Below, in pieces: positions 34,159 through 47,120 of a DNA stretch of 64,000 nt. The stretch's first letter is position 1, and every line of letters begins with the position of its first letter. The position numbers were made by a program, and so were the translations under genes. Source of the DNA: Branchiostoma floridae (lineage: Eukaryota > Chordata > Leptocardii > Amphioxiformes > Branchiostomatidae); NCBI RefSeq assembly GCF_000003815.2, contig NC_049982.1, forward strand, positions 22,505,629 through 22,569,628. Reading direction: 5' to 3'. The notes below the pieces were generated by a model, which was not told the DNA's origin, searched no databases, and saw only the letters and a list, made by a program, of their open reading frames with translations.

Positions 34159-35713
34159 ATGGACTGGAAAATTGTGGCAGGAATATTACTATTTGCATCG
34201 CTGTCCCTCTGCGAAAGGTAAGTACTGAACAATAGAAATGTTAGGGCGAGGGCACGGTACAATTTTTTGGGGGGCGCGTGTAGGTTGTTTTTCAGCGGTG
34301 TTGTGACAGAATCAACGGTTGCATAGATTCCACCCAACGATTTCCGTCACAATACCGCTCAGTATTGTACATACGGCATAGCTACAGGTGTCCCAAGAAC
34401 TCCCTCAATTTCCTAGCACTGTTGTAAATTATATCGTAGATAGATGTCGGTGGAGGTAGTCCCATAGCCTTTCACATTGTCTAAGGTGCAACGGGTAACT
34501 AAGATACGGTACTGGTATCCGGAGCCCCTCCCTCTTTCCCCACCGCCATTTACCTCCATACCCCAAGTCAGGTACCCATTTTCACACCTGGGTGGAGTGA
34601 GGAAAGTCGTGTAAAGTGTTTTTTTTCAATACCGTAACGTCTGGCCAGGAATCGAACCCCTGACCTCTAGATCTCTTGTTCGTCAGCCTGATCTCTGGGA
34701 CATTCGACGCCAACTATATCGATATAGTTTAACGTTCAGAAACACGCCCGACTACCGCGTTGATGGCGGAACTGAGCGAAAATGGCCGACAGTAATTCAT
34801 CTCTGTGGCTACTCGTGAATTTTAGTCGGAGGGAATGATTTATTTTTGTGTGGAAATGTCACACCGACAAGTTAAAAGATGATTGCGATGTGTACCACAT
34901 ATGTAATATATTGACTGACGAATACTCAATTGTCAAGGTGGTGACCTAATATATTATCATAAACAATCGTTACAAAACAGCGAAAGATCAGGGACAATGT
35001 AAGATACACGAGCGACAGGGCCTACTATCCTTTATTTTCGTTAACAGGTAGAGATTCTGACTGGAGTCTGTAAGTCCGCTAGCAATCATAAGTAATATAA
35101 CCAAATGTGCAGACCACACCCTTATATCTGATAACTCATAATAATTATTGAACACTGATACACGATTTAAACAGTCAGTAGAAGGCGAATTATTTAATGT
35201 CATACTTAGACAACATTGTAAACCAAATACTGATAATCCGTTTACCGACTTATTTCAAGAAGAGGGAGGCACGTGTAAAAGGTTGATTTAGTGGTAGCAT
35301 ATATTCATTTAATTGTTTCGTTTCTTGCATTGTTTCTCGCACTTTTACCTCTAGTCTCTTATATAATAGTATATATACAGCTAATCCATGTCAGCAAGAA
35401 CGTGCAACTAAAGACTATAATTGTTATCATTAATGATAATGACAATAATAACAATATTAAGCGTAATTGAATGACAGGTTCCCATTGTGGCAACTAGGAC
35501 ATGACTATTGTCCATGATTTTTACAAGCGAAGACATGGAGAAATGACTTGTATAGGAAGCATAGTCGATAGAAACGTGATCATGACTGTGGTTTCTAAGA
35601 TATTTCACAGATACAACTACGTAGATACCTAGATAGTACCTGTGTTGGTGGAGCCATGACTTATTGCATGCCCCACTCGCAAATATGCTATTCTTGGACA
35701 AACAAACAAACAA

Positions 35714-35752
<39 letters not shown>

Positions 35753-36804
35753 AACAAACAAACAAACAGAAAGAATGTGTCCGTCAGAGACAAATGTCGC
35801 ATCCTGTTTTCCCTTCCTTCGTGGCTTTTCTGTTCAGTGATTGTTGTCTATGATTGACCAAATAGTCATGCATATGTTTTATTTCTTTATTTTGTATGTT
35901 TCTTAGCAATGTTGGGGAGACTGAACAGGACAATCTCACGGAAGGAAACACGAGCGGTGAGGAACTAAATCTTCTCTATATTAACTACGTTAAAAATATA
36001 GAATTCTATGATGAACACATTACTGATGAACTCAAGAGACATGTTGGAGAACACGTAAGGTTTCATATCTCTGAACACAATGTGTATACACAGGGTACAT
36101 GTACCTGCTGATCATTCACTCTGGCTGGTGAATTCGTGTTTATTAATAATCAGTGGCAACGTCATTGTCAATGGTAAAAAATACTGTCAACACTAGATAC
36201 CTTTTAACCATCAACCAGCATGGAACCTCAGTTGTTATGTGCAACCAGACATGTACAAATGTTGTTATATTACAGTTGCAATATAGAATTCTGTATGACT
36301 TTTTCATGTTTGGGCAACGTTGCACCAGAATTTCGTCCGTTGCGTCTTTTCCGACACAACATTTGTAACCTGTAGATGGAATATCATCCATATATATTTT
36401 CGAAAATTACCTGTTGAAGTGCTCATATGTACTTTGTTATCACATTTAATGTAGAGTGTGGGGCGACCATATATGGCGGGTCTGGAACCATCTCTTCGCC
36501 GGGTTTTCCCCTGACGTACCCGAACAAGAAGTATTGCGGCTGGACCATCAGGGCCCCTCCCGGCAGGTATGTACCACTCACCACATCTGCTTGATTTTCT
36601 GCACCGGCGAGGCCAAGGGCACAATATGGGTGTAGAAAGGGGCAGTACATAACATGTATTAACGGTTAGGCAACGATTACATGCCGACTAATATTGTCTG
36701 AAGAGATCTGCATATTCATATGTGCGTGTGGTTTGAGTGTGTTATGTGTGTTTGTGTACGTTTTATTCCTGTTTGTGTGTGTATGCTTGTGCCTATGTGT
36801 GTTT

Positions 36805-36840
<36 letters not shown>

Positions 36841-36888
36841 ATATCTGTATGTGTGTGCATGTGTGTGTGTGTGTGTGTGTCTATATCT

Positions 36889-36930
<42 letters not shown>

Positions 36931-39425
36931 CTCTCTCTATATATGCATGCCCTTATGTGTCACGCTGTGTGTGTGTGTGTGTGTTTGTCGCTGCGTGTGT
37001 CGTTGTGTTTTCATGTACGAGCGCGTGTTTGTGTGTGTCTGTGGAACCTGGAATAATGAAATTCCGGAGTCACTACAACTTGTATCAATATAATTATTTG
37101 TGTGCGCTATTTTGAGTGGAATATATTTTATACAACAACGAGAGAGCTGAGCTTTATTATATACTGACTGAACGTATGTTTCCCTACTTCATACACCTAA
37201 GTAATACAAATAAAATTTATATTCCTAATGAATTTAGATAAACCTTTAATTGTAAAGTATAGATGTTCCTACATTTTCAGTATAACAAAGAAGCTATAAC
37301 AAGTCGAATTCACTTAGTGGAATAGGATTTTTGTGTTGGTAGATATTGCATATATTTCATGGATCTGTCAATTGTTGATTTTGTTGCGACCTGTACTTAA
37401 CCCAAATGGGTATGTATGTAGAGTAAAGGTCTTCATTCATTCATTCATTCATTGTATTGTACGTGATCGGATTCATGAAATGAAAAACTAGATATGAAAT
37501 GACTCCCGTCTTCTACATCATATTTACAAATCCCAACAGACACAGGGACTTTCATATATCGCATTCTCAAAATATTTTCAAGGGGTGTTCTCTAATTAGT
37601 GTTCTCTATATTACTGGTAGTGCGACACTACACAAAAACATTCCATATATAATAGTTGTACAACACCTTCTGACTATCCTATAAATTTACTTTCGGCAAT
37701 TCTCAGGTTCATCGAAGCGACAATTGGGAGCCTGGCGATTGAAATGCATGGAAAGGAATGCGACTACGACTCCCTGTCTATCACCGTGGACGGGACGCGC
37801 GACTACGGGCCTTACTGTGACGCCAACAAGCCCCCAGACCAGCGCCTGGTAGGCTTCGTTTATTCCTTCGTTATATTTTTTTACAGGAAGGGTTTGCTAG
37901 TCCTCCCCTTTAACGTGCTTGAGACAATTCTTCTTTTCTTGCTTTTGGACCAGTAGGCTTCGTTTATTCCTTCGTTTGTATGGACCCATATGGCACATAG
38001 GTCAACAGGTGACCATGCTGTTTCTGTAGCAGGATATATTTTTACAGGAAGGGTCCTCCGTGCTTTAAACATTTCTTCTTTTCTTGCTTTTGGACCGACA
38101 ACAGCATTCAAGTTAGTAATTCATTTATTTCAACAGTGCCATATACAAAATGCAGACTTAAAGTAGGTAAAGGTAGTCAGGTACCCATTTTTTTCAACTG
38201 AGTGAGGTGAGGATACCCCCTTGAACACGGGACCCCCATTTTACGTCATTTCCGAAAGACGCGTGCCTCTGTCGAGATGCCCCAACACAATAAACGAAAA
38301 CACAGCATTAATCTATTCCCTTGGCCCTACGTAGACTAATTTCCGTTCAGTGTAAAGTGACTCTTTCTTAGGAACATATTTTAAATCCTGTCCGTAAACT
38401 ATGGAGAATGGAAACGCGTTCTGTTTATCTGCTTTCAATGCTCCAACAAAAACCAAATGACAATTCCACGAAAAAAAGAACAAGCTACGACAATCCTACG
38501 AAAAGCAAGTTACATCACCAATTTACAAATCAAACGTCCAGCATTTATTCTAAGGTAATATTCCGTAGCAAATTCCACATTTCAATTAAATGACTTTCAA
38601 GATGTTCAATAGAATAGTGAAAAAAGGTACTCCTTTTCAATGCGATTATCTCACCTGTGGAAAATTTGCCCCTGGCATTTGCGAAGGTGTGAAATTTGTG
38701 GCCTGTAATCGCGATTGTTTTTAAATTCAGGGGAAAAAAATCAAAATTGGCAAAACAATAAACATTCTTTGTACACTGTAAATATCATTTCGGTTAATTA
38801 TACGATGGTTTGTAATTCAGAGCCAACACGACCATTTCCTATAAACTTACCTTTTATGGAAATTGAGAATGTGACATTCCAGGCGCAGCCATCTTGTTTG
38901 GCTATTTCTGGGCTTCATACGCAAATGCGTCGCGCATCAGTTTACTATAAGGGAAAATTGAAACAAATTTGCAAACTTATAGCAATTTCTTCACGCAGTT
39001 TGTGCAGTCCGGTGAGATACCCATTTTACCACAATGAAGTGTGATAATGATTATGTTAATGTTACTATTGTCACTGATACCAACATATAAGGTTATAGAT
39101 ATGCTGTATAATGTTAAATCTGTTTCTAACGATACATGTAGGTGGGGACCCTCTTCGAGATCACCTTTGTCTCTGATGACACTGTCGGCAAGGAAGGGTT
39201 CTTGTTGCTTTACTCCACCACCAAGACTCCTCATGAAACCATGGAGAACAGAGCAGGTAGCTTCTTACCTTCATCAAAAATGGTGATATTACGTTGTGTG
39301 TGTATGTGCATGTGTGTGTGTGTGTTTGTATGTATGTGTGTGTTTGCGTGTGTGTATGTATGTATGTGTGTGTGTTTGTATGTATGTGTGTGTGTGTGTG
39401 TGTATACGTTTGTGTGTGTGTATGT

Positions 39426-39489
<64 letters not shown>

Positions 39490-42400
39490 CCGTGTGTGTG
39501 TGTGTGCTTCCACAAAGTTTGGTCAACAACAACTGACGGACATCTAGATAGATGGATTGTGATGGTATTTGATTTGTGAATAGTTGTTGAGAAGACATAG
39601 TCAAGGTCGAATTCCAGTTACAAAGAGCCACTGGAAACACTGTGCGCAATAAAGAAATTGCTATACTTTTTCCTGATTTTTCCTCGGTTTTGCCAGGCTG
39701 TACGTCCGAGATCTTGACGGCTGGTTCTGGCGTCATCACCACACCCAACTATCCCCTGAAGTACCCCGTGAAGACCAACTGCACCTGGACCATCCAAGCT
39801 GAGCCAGACAAGTACGAGCTACTGAAATTGTTGAAATTATTTTTTACATGACCATCTGTTTAGACGGTATAATCGGCCTTTGTCGTGTCACACCGGCTTC
39901 TGTATCTTTATCTGTATAGACGGTATAACCCCCCTTTGGCGTAACGCACCACCTTCTGTATCTGTAATACCTGTATAACCACCCTTTATTTTACCACACC
40001 AGCTTCTGTATCTTTATCTGTATAGCCGGTATAACCCCCCTTTGGCATAACGTACCAGCTTCTGTATCCATATCTGTATATTGTACAGGTTGTATAACCA
40101 CCCTTGCTAAGTATGATAGAAACTTGGAATAACTTCAAAATTTCACCAAATGCAAAGGACATCAACATTAGATGTTTTGTTGATCCATCAACTCGTTAAA
40201 CGTTTGAATTTTAGCTTTTTTATAAAAAAAGTCATCTCTAGTTCGATGTTGAGTTGTTTCAGAGCTTCAGGATGATTTTGTTTCTAAAATTACAACTAGT
40301 AATTTAAGCCAGGAATTGTACTGTTGTTTGTCATTACCTGGGCCAAGAAGGCTATATACTTGGTAGTGTAGCGTTGCCTGTAGTTTAGCAGCATAACTTC
40401 AAAAGATAAACATGGAATTTTGTATGCGATGATGTCGTTTTGGTCCTTCCCCTGTGGCAGAATTTGCGTGCTTGTCCTTCCTTCGGGCCCTGAATGAGCT
40501 ATGGGCACGGTGGAGATACTGTAGCTCTTGTGCTTTGTACTCGTTAATGACTAGCCTCCTTCGCGGCCTTCCTCGAGGGTTGGTATGCTACAAGAACTTG
40601 TTGAAAATGGCAAATTTGCCCCCCCCCCCCAACAAACTACGCAAACACCAGCGGAAGGCCTAGAAGGACGCAACTGACTCAACTCTAGTGAGTCTTGTTC
40701 GTCAGATAGTATGTAACACACACAATGACCACAATACGTTTTCTTCCTTGTTAGGGTTGCCTTCATCCAGATTGAGACGTTCGACATGGAGAAGTCCGAC
40801 AACTGTTCCTACGACCACATGACCATCACGGTGGACGGAAACCGGACCATGGGACCCTACTGCAACCAAATCCCGCCTCCCTTACAATCGCGGATGAACG
40901 GATCCAAGTTCGAGATATACTTCAGGTATGTGTTTTCCGTTATCATTTTACCTCCCATGTAGTTACCGTGATCAGTTGGTGTGTTTGTTCGCTTGTCTTG
41001 GTGTGTGTCCGCAGTTATACGGATATCATACAGTGAGTTGTGTATTAGGACATTTGGAGAATTGGAAGGACGGTTTGGTTCGGGTCCAATGGTGTTGTAG
41101 TAATACACAGTAATAGGTCTTTGGAGTACCCACGTAAACCTTTATACAACGATAGACACACAATGGCAATTTCACATATCGTCGTAGTGAATGACCTGTG
41201 TTTAGGCTTTATTTGGTCCAATTTTACCGTGTCTGTTGATACAGACAGTACTGTAATTGTACAGCAATACACTTACTGGGACATGATTGTGCCCTAGCGC
41301 GACGTAGCTTGTTTGAGCATAAATGAATACAAGAGAGTGCCATTTGGAAAGTGAATCTGAGCTTGCAAGTGACAAGAAGAGAGCAGACAGAAGCGAACTA
41401 TGTGTGAATGAGAACTGGAATGTGCGGGAATCAAATCCGTGCCCTTGTATTGCCCTACTTCTGATCTGTAAGTCTAAGGTTCGGGGTTGTATTGCCAGCC
41501 CTGACTACAAAGAGTACACATAACATAACTCTGTCTTTTCGACACATGATGCAATCGGTCTCCCACACAACGCTATAATTGTAATCAAATCAATTTCCAT
41601 CTATTTACTAACAAATATCTATCTTTGCAAATCCTTCCGTCGGGAGTTGGTGATTCGCTTCAAATCACCCGGATAGAGGCCTGGCGAACCTCTGTCTCGT
41701 ATCAGCCACATGGTAAATTACATCATGCACCCGGACGGGAGACCTGGCGCATCCCCGTCTTGTAATTAGCCATACGAAAGGGTATGTCACCCCGTAAGGG
41801 GCGGTATAACCCCGTCGTGTGTAAACATGTGCGAACATGTTTGATCACGTCGACCGATGATGATGATGATGATCTATCTTTGCAAATACAGGTCGGATGA
41901 CTCCATTGTCGGCATCGGCTTTCTCCTGGCGTACAACAGCTACCCTATCGAGGAAGGTCAGTTGTCCTGTCAGCTGTCTTGTCTATGAAAATTTTGTGGT
42001 ATACTTTCAAGATTTAAGACTTGTTTGCTCCCATTATATTAGATGCTCACATGGCCCAAAGGCTCAATACTGTTTATCCAGAGAACGAGGGTTCGAGCCC
42101 CCCTCGGTACAATTGGTTGAGGTTACATTTTTTTTTCCTTTCGGGTGCTGACGTAAAGCTGACGTCACCATGTATGAGAGAGCTGTCGCATAATTCCTGT
42201 TTAAGGTATCCCGGTTGGCTAAATTGGCATTTTGACCTTCCACTTTTTTCTTATTAATGAATTAAGAAAGAATGGAGCCATAACGAATGTTGATAGATGG
42301 GCATTAAAGAATTCTAAATCTGATTTTTTTGGGGCCAAATTGATGACGTCATCATTTTCATTACCTCTGATATTATTTTTTTCTATGACAAAATACAGCA

Positions 42401-44013
42401 CTTTGGTACATACCACTGTAATGAAACTTCGTTTTTCGTTGCATAATGATGGAAGCAACAAACGTAGTGTTGCGCAAACTGATATCTACTAACTATCTGT
42501 AGTTATTAAGAATTAATTGTTTTTAATTAGATGAAAACAAACATTTCCTAATTACTACAGATCATTAGTAGATATCAATTTGCGCAACACTACGTTTGTT
42601 GCTTCCATCATTATGCAACGAAAAACGAAGTTTCATTACAGTGGTAACGTTATGTACCAAAGTGCTGTATTTTGTCATAGAAAAAAACAATATCAGAGGT
42701 AATAAAAATGATGACGTCATAAATTCGGCCCCCAAAAAAATCAGATTTAGAATTCTCTCATGCCCATCTATCAACATTCGTTACGGCTCCATTCTTTCTT
42801 AATTTATTAATAAGAAAACAGTGGAAGGTCAAAATGCCAATTTAGCCAACCGGGATACCTTAATATCATGTAAAACTTTCATTCAACCTGTCAACATCCT
42901 ATATCACATCTTGCAGATTACGTTGTATTATCATATAGCGGAATGACAATGATCAATAAGAAGGCTCCACTTTGCCGGTCATTGTTACACCATATTCACC
43001 ACGTATGTCTATTACGGCAGAAACGTGTACTTAAAGTGTGCTTGATCATTTCTGGTGCCTAATGTTCCAAGGTGTATTGGGTTTAAAGATTCATATGCTG
43101 TACATGACTTGCCCCACACATGTGCCAGTTTGTTCACTTCGCTCATTCGGTGATTATATCAACCGGCCATACCTAGCCTTATCTTTATGACACCATATAC
43201 AAATCAAGGGCGGACCATTATCATCATCGGTCGGCTGCTACGATGCATATAAGCGACTGTAACTTTTTCCCAGTCCCTTTTGTTGCTAGCAAGGTGTCGG
43301 GCCTATTTTGGAGTAAGCTGGCCATTATAGTCTCCCAGGAGCTGTTTGAGTGCATTGTATACAAGTATTTGGTCTACGTCTGCCAGGAGACGGGGTATAG
43401 AGCATATAAATTGACAGGTTCACCTTCAGGCTTGCAAAGAATGTGCCCAATTCATTTACCTCAAGTGCACATACCTCTAGTGGGTCATTAACCCTGTGTT
43501 ATTTTCCAATAGAAGAACTGACCACTTCGGATCCGGGAGTAGCCGACAACAAGACGGACTCACCTACTGAGTGGGTGTACACCGAGGCCGCCGATACCAC
43601 CCAGGCCAGTCCCTCTCACACCCCACCCACCACCAGCCAGCCCATCATCATTGATACATTCTCTGACAATGTGTCTGTGTCTGCAATAGACAACCAAACT
43701 GTGCTGACATCTCCTGTCGCCACTGTTGACACAACGGATGGCAACGTCAGTACCTCGAACAACGGTGTGCAAGATAAGGTGAGTTCACCTGCTTGTAACT
43801 TAGAATAACATTTGTTGGATTCATTTTAGAGGAGAGAGAGAGAGACCTTGATCACAAGGAGTAAGGGGATGGACTGAGAGACTTGTGTACACTCAGAATA
43901 ATTGCATCGTCTTTGCACCACACGCACACACGCACACGCACACGCACACACACACACACACATACACACACACACACACACGCACACACGCACACACACG
44001 CACACACACACAC

Positions 44014-44051
<38 letters not shown>

Positions 44052-46615
44052 ACACACAAACAAACAAACAAACAGNNNNNNNNNNNNNNNNNNNNNNNNN
44101 NNNNNNNNNNNNNNNNNNNNNNNNNNNNNNNNNNNNNNNNNNNNNNNNNNNNNNNNNNNNNNNNNNNNNNNNNNNCATGAAGGGACAGTCCCCAGGACAG
44201 GTACGGCAAGTTTAGGCTTATCACAGAATCGATGCCATTGCAATATTGACGACAAGGCAACATTGCGATTCTGCATGGCCCCCCTAGCACTATCTTCAGG
44301 TACTGCAGCATTACAGACTAACACCCTTTTCCTGAAAGTAATGTGGTATAGGTATAGTCCATGGGCTGTCCAGTCGACCGCCAGACGAATGTCCACGGGA
44401 GATAGCTGGGTAGGGTTGATTAAGGGAAGAAATAAAGAAATTCACAAAACAATTAGAACTTTCGTGGGATCCCGTTGCGTAATCGGCAGTGCTTTGGGCT
44501 CAGGCCCAAGAGGTCCTGGCTTCAAAACCTGCCGCATGTCACCGATATCATGGCCTTGGGAAAGGCACTTAACACGTCTTTCCTCACTTCACTCAGGTGA
44601 AAAAATGAGCACCTACATTCAGCTTGGGCCTTCACTCGCATTGAACGTTAAATGGGGGTCCCATGTTCGGGGAGAGCAGCACCTAGAGCACTTTAAAGAT
44701 CCCACTACACTTATCGAAAAGAGTAGGGATCCTTCCCGGTGTGAGTGAATCAAACCTTACAGTCTGGTCTCCGGGTTGACATCTTGCAAAGGTGATAGTC
44801 ACCTGTTATGTCAATCCTCCCACAAATGTGGTAAAACTGAATAAATGAAACAAAAATAAATATTTGACGTAGGTCTTTGATTTATTGTGATTCCTTGCAG
44901 GTACTGCGCCGCCGTAGGCAGAAGGCTCAAGATGACAAGACCAACCAGCCCTCCTCTGACGACCAACCAGACGACACCTCAGACGTCCAGGGCGCGGAAG
45001 GCGACCAGGCCCCGCAACCAGAAAATACTGGAGGTGACGACAAGGGATACGGGACTGTGCAGGAGGTTTGTTTGTTTGTTTGTTTACTTGTTTGGAAAAT
45101 CCATTAGTAACATATATGGTAGTTACTGTTCTTCATACTGCATATACTATACACAAACATCATAAAATAATACGTATGCAATTACAAATTTATACATACC
45201 TTACTCGATCATGATTAAAATTTATAACAAGTCAAATGAAATTACAATTAATCACAAAATTACAACCTCTTAAATCAAATTGAATTACCACTAATCGATG
45301 TTAAAATGAAACGATATTTAGAATTGCAACTAAACTAAAAACTGATAGCATCATCGTTATTTTTAAATTACTTCTGTGAACTTAATTGATGGTATGAAAT
45401 GTTTGTTTGTTTGTCACAGGCGGCAGGCGCAGAAGCCAAGCCGGCCGACGACCAGGCAGCTGCCGCTGCTGAAGAACCGGCTACCGGCGAGAAGTCAGAC
45501 ACCAACGAGGAAGAGGCGGCGGCCACAGGCGAGAGGTCTGACGACACTGCTACCGCCGTAAGCGAACCAACTGTCACTGAGGAAGAGGCCGCCGAGGCCC
45601 CGGCCGAGGCCCCGGCAAACCCTACCTATGAAGAGGCCGCCCCGGTCACTGCCCCGGCAAACCCTACCCACGAAGAAGCCCCGGTCGATCCCCCGGCAGA
45701 CACCGCCACCTACGAGGAGGCTGTCCCTGTCAGAAGCCAGATCACCGTCATGCCGCAGGAAGGTAATTGATACAGTCTGTTATGTCAATACCCCAGCAGT
45801 TCTAAGCTAGTTAATTGCACAACGGATTAACGCACACTTCTGTTAACGTTAACTGCACGGAATCCCCAAAGTCCCAAATCAGTGCGGTCCAGATAGATAA
45901 CTTCGCATAACTGCACCAGCCGGACACGAAATTCACTGGCAAATAGGCAGTGCAATTAAGCGGCTTCTACTGTACATGGAAGAATGGTGTCAAAGGTCAC
46001 CTTCCTGGCTTTAGGTCCATGAAAAGCTCACATTGTTACGGTATACGTAGTACCGCTTTTACAGTGTACACTCACTGCGTACTTAACTATACAGCAGAAA
46101 GAGTGCAGAAAGTGACTCCCCCTAACCCCATATGAACGAAGCATAGTGGCCTTGACCCTTCTGTACGATCAAAACAGCACTGTTGTATAAAAATAAAAAT
46201 AAAACATACAGGACACCCCGAACATGGCAGAACGTCTTTTCTTTTTAACAACAACAACAAAAAATCTGCCCTGTAATATTCAGCTACAAAATGCCATTAT
46301 TTCCCAAGAGAATGACTTTTAACAGTTAGTTGTAATAAGGGTGTTTGTGTGGGGCACTAGATGTTGAGCTTGGGAGAATGCTTATATCAGTGACATTTGC
46401 CCATCACTGCAGACGACAGCGGAGAGGCAACCGGCCCTGATCCCGAGAACCCGACCCCAACAGCCGAGCCACAGCCCGACACGACTGACCAGCCGCCCGA
46501 GCCGAGCGACACCGACGGGCCCTCCGAAACTGCGCCCCCTAGCGACGACTCTGGCCCACATGACGAGCAGCCTGGTACTTCCTACGCCAGCTCTCAGCAG
46601 GATGTCCTCTATTAG
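34159..46615 (+). CDS. Two-CUB-domain putative membrane protein with acidic tail
   Basis: Exons: 34159-34217, 35907-36094, 36455-36566, 37707-37848, 39142-39256, 39697-39811, 40755-40925, 41892-41956, 43513-43778, a probable unseen membrane exon, 44901-45065, 45420-45762, 46413-46615 (TAG). Exon 1 is a signal peptide ([19 protein letters not shown]). Exon 2 is an acidic linker; the donor at 36095 is preferred for phase, although 36055 (CAC|GTAAGG) looks stronger. CUB1 runs from CGATIYG to the 39142 exon, with SSPGFP and [12 protein letters not shown]2 runs from CTSEILT to GFLLAYNSY. Then comes a Thr/Ser stalk. VLRRRRQK at 44901 looks like a stop-transfer signal, so the helix should lie in the gap at 44076-44175. 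The tail is acidic, Ala/Pro/Glu-rich, with repeated [21 protein letters not shown] units; NPTY fits the NPxY endocytic and PTB-binding motif. Not assigned to a named family. Confidence 0.88.
34585..34715 (-). repeat. tRNA-derived SINE-like element, family 1
   Basis: Read on the minus strand it has a perfect B box GGTTCGATTCC (34648-34658), then CACGACTTTCCTCACTCCAC. It lies in the first intron of the plus-strand CUB gene. Confidence 0.75.
35699..35770. repeat. (CAAA)n(CAGA)n(CAAA)n compound microsatellite
   Basis: A block of CAGA units is flanked on both sides by CAAA units. Confidence 0.9.
36130..36390. repeat. Dispersed repeat, copy 2 of 2
   Basis: Same order of conserved blocks as 2890-3130. 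It sits in the intron before the first CUB exon and also ends in an AT-rich ATATAT stretch. Confidence 0.75.
36720..37040. repeat. (TG)n microsatellite, interrupted
   Basis: Several TG runs with degenerate spacers, in the intron between the first two CUB1 exons. Confidence 0.92.
38175..38290 (-). repeat. SINE family 1, partial tail
   Basis: GTACCCATTTTTTTCAACTG with AGTGAGGTGAGG matches the core of the family on the minus strand. The head is degraded. Confidence 0.45.
39293..39510. repeat. (TG)n microsatellite
   Basis: TG and TATG units in the intron between CUB1 and CUB2. Confidence 0.93.
39861..40105. repeat. Tandem repeat, about 62 bp x 4
   Basis: Units share GGTATAACCCCCCTTTGGC, CACCAGCTTCTGTATC and ATCTGTATAG. 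Single related units occur near 28785-28850 and 63325-63400. Confidence 0.85.
40965..41105 (+). repeat. Dispersed repeat (GTGTGTCCGCAG family)
   Basis: Contains CTTGTCTTGGTGTGTGTCCG and GGTTTGGTTCGGGTCCAA. It lies in a CUB gene intron; a further relative is at 21185-21345. Confidence 0.65.
41640..41880 (+). repeat. Dispersed repeat shared with 62225-62345
   Basis: GGAGTTGGTGATTCGCTTCA, AATCACCCGGAT and CGAACCTCTGTCTCGTATCA recur with few changes at 62225-62310. The right end is a GATGAT run after CGTCGACC. Confidence 0.75.
42201..42863. mobile_element. 663-bp palindromic (foldback) element with TTAA ends
   Basis: Left arm 42205 to about 42525 and right arm about 42540 to 42859 are near-perfect inverted copies, each starting GGTATCCCGGTTGGC next to TTAA (42201-42204 and 42860-42863). 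TTAA duplication is typical of piggyBac-type insertion, but the ends are not the usual CCC type. No transposase. It lies in the intron after CUB2. Confidence 0.88.
43918..44075. repeat. (CA)n microsatellite up to the gap
   Basis: CA repeat ending in CAAA units at the gap border. It is probably why the assembly broke here. Confidence 0.93.
44076..44175. other. Assembly gap, 100 N
   Basis: Follows a CA microsatellite inside the two-CUB gene. It probably contains the membrane-helix exon. Confidence 0.98.
44466..44750 (+). repeat. tRNA-derived SINE-like element, family 1, long copy
   Basis: Head GGGATCCCGTTGCGTAATCG, core CTTGGGAAAGGCACTTAACA and CTTTCCTCACTTCACTCAGG. The tail includes ACTTATCGAAAAGAGTAGGG, which recurs at 61420-61440. 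Confidence 0.75.
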
Positions 46616-47120
46616 AACTTGCTGACTCCCCCTCTTCACCAAAAGCTGCTACCGCACTGCGCCTGTGCTTAGACCGCTCAGCGACCAAAGATTTGACAGG
46701 CCGCTCAAAGAATTCACGTTTAGGCTGATTTTCCTTTTGAACCACTCTTTGACATCCTGCAGCATAATCTGTGCATTAATATGAAATAACACGCATCAAT
46801 TTTTGGTCGCTGCTCGGTCGACGTTGCTTTGGGTTGTTTTAAGTTTGTAACGTTCATTTCAAGGTCATGTTTGTAGTGTCGACATGCCATTGCTGTCCAA
46901 CTTTTGGTGTTAATTTCCTGCCCACTTGTTTGAAGGCTGTAACTCAATTCAAAATGCTGCTGTAGTGCACAATCCAAAGTAGAACAAATATCAAAGTGCC
47001 TTCAAAACATAAACGTAGTAATACTGCTACACTTTGTACCTCCAAATGCCACCATGACCAATCAGCAAGTAATATTGATACTCGTCGTGAACACTTAACC
47101 CAGCCTATGCTGCTGTGTCG

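Larger units (their letters stand above)
36455..41956 (+). other. Tandem CUB domains
   Basis: CUB1 spans exons 36455-36566, 37707-37848 and 39142-39256. CUB2 spans 39697-39811, 40755-40925 and 41892-41956. Both start at the first cysteine after a phase-1 intron and end with the hydrophobic strand ([16 protein letters not shown]). Each domain has the four expected cysteines and a (D/N)C.YD/H segment typical of calcium-binding CUB domains. The mid-domain introns differ in position: 142+115 nt in CUB1, 171+65 nt in CUB2. Introns contain microsatellites (36720-37040, 39293-39510) and dispersed repeats. Confidence 0.9.

Noticed and set aside
34585-34715. tRNA gene
   Set aside because: The B box is perfect, but the acceptor and anticodon arms cannot be folded into a normal cloverleaf and the same sequence recurs with a SINE core.
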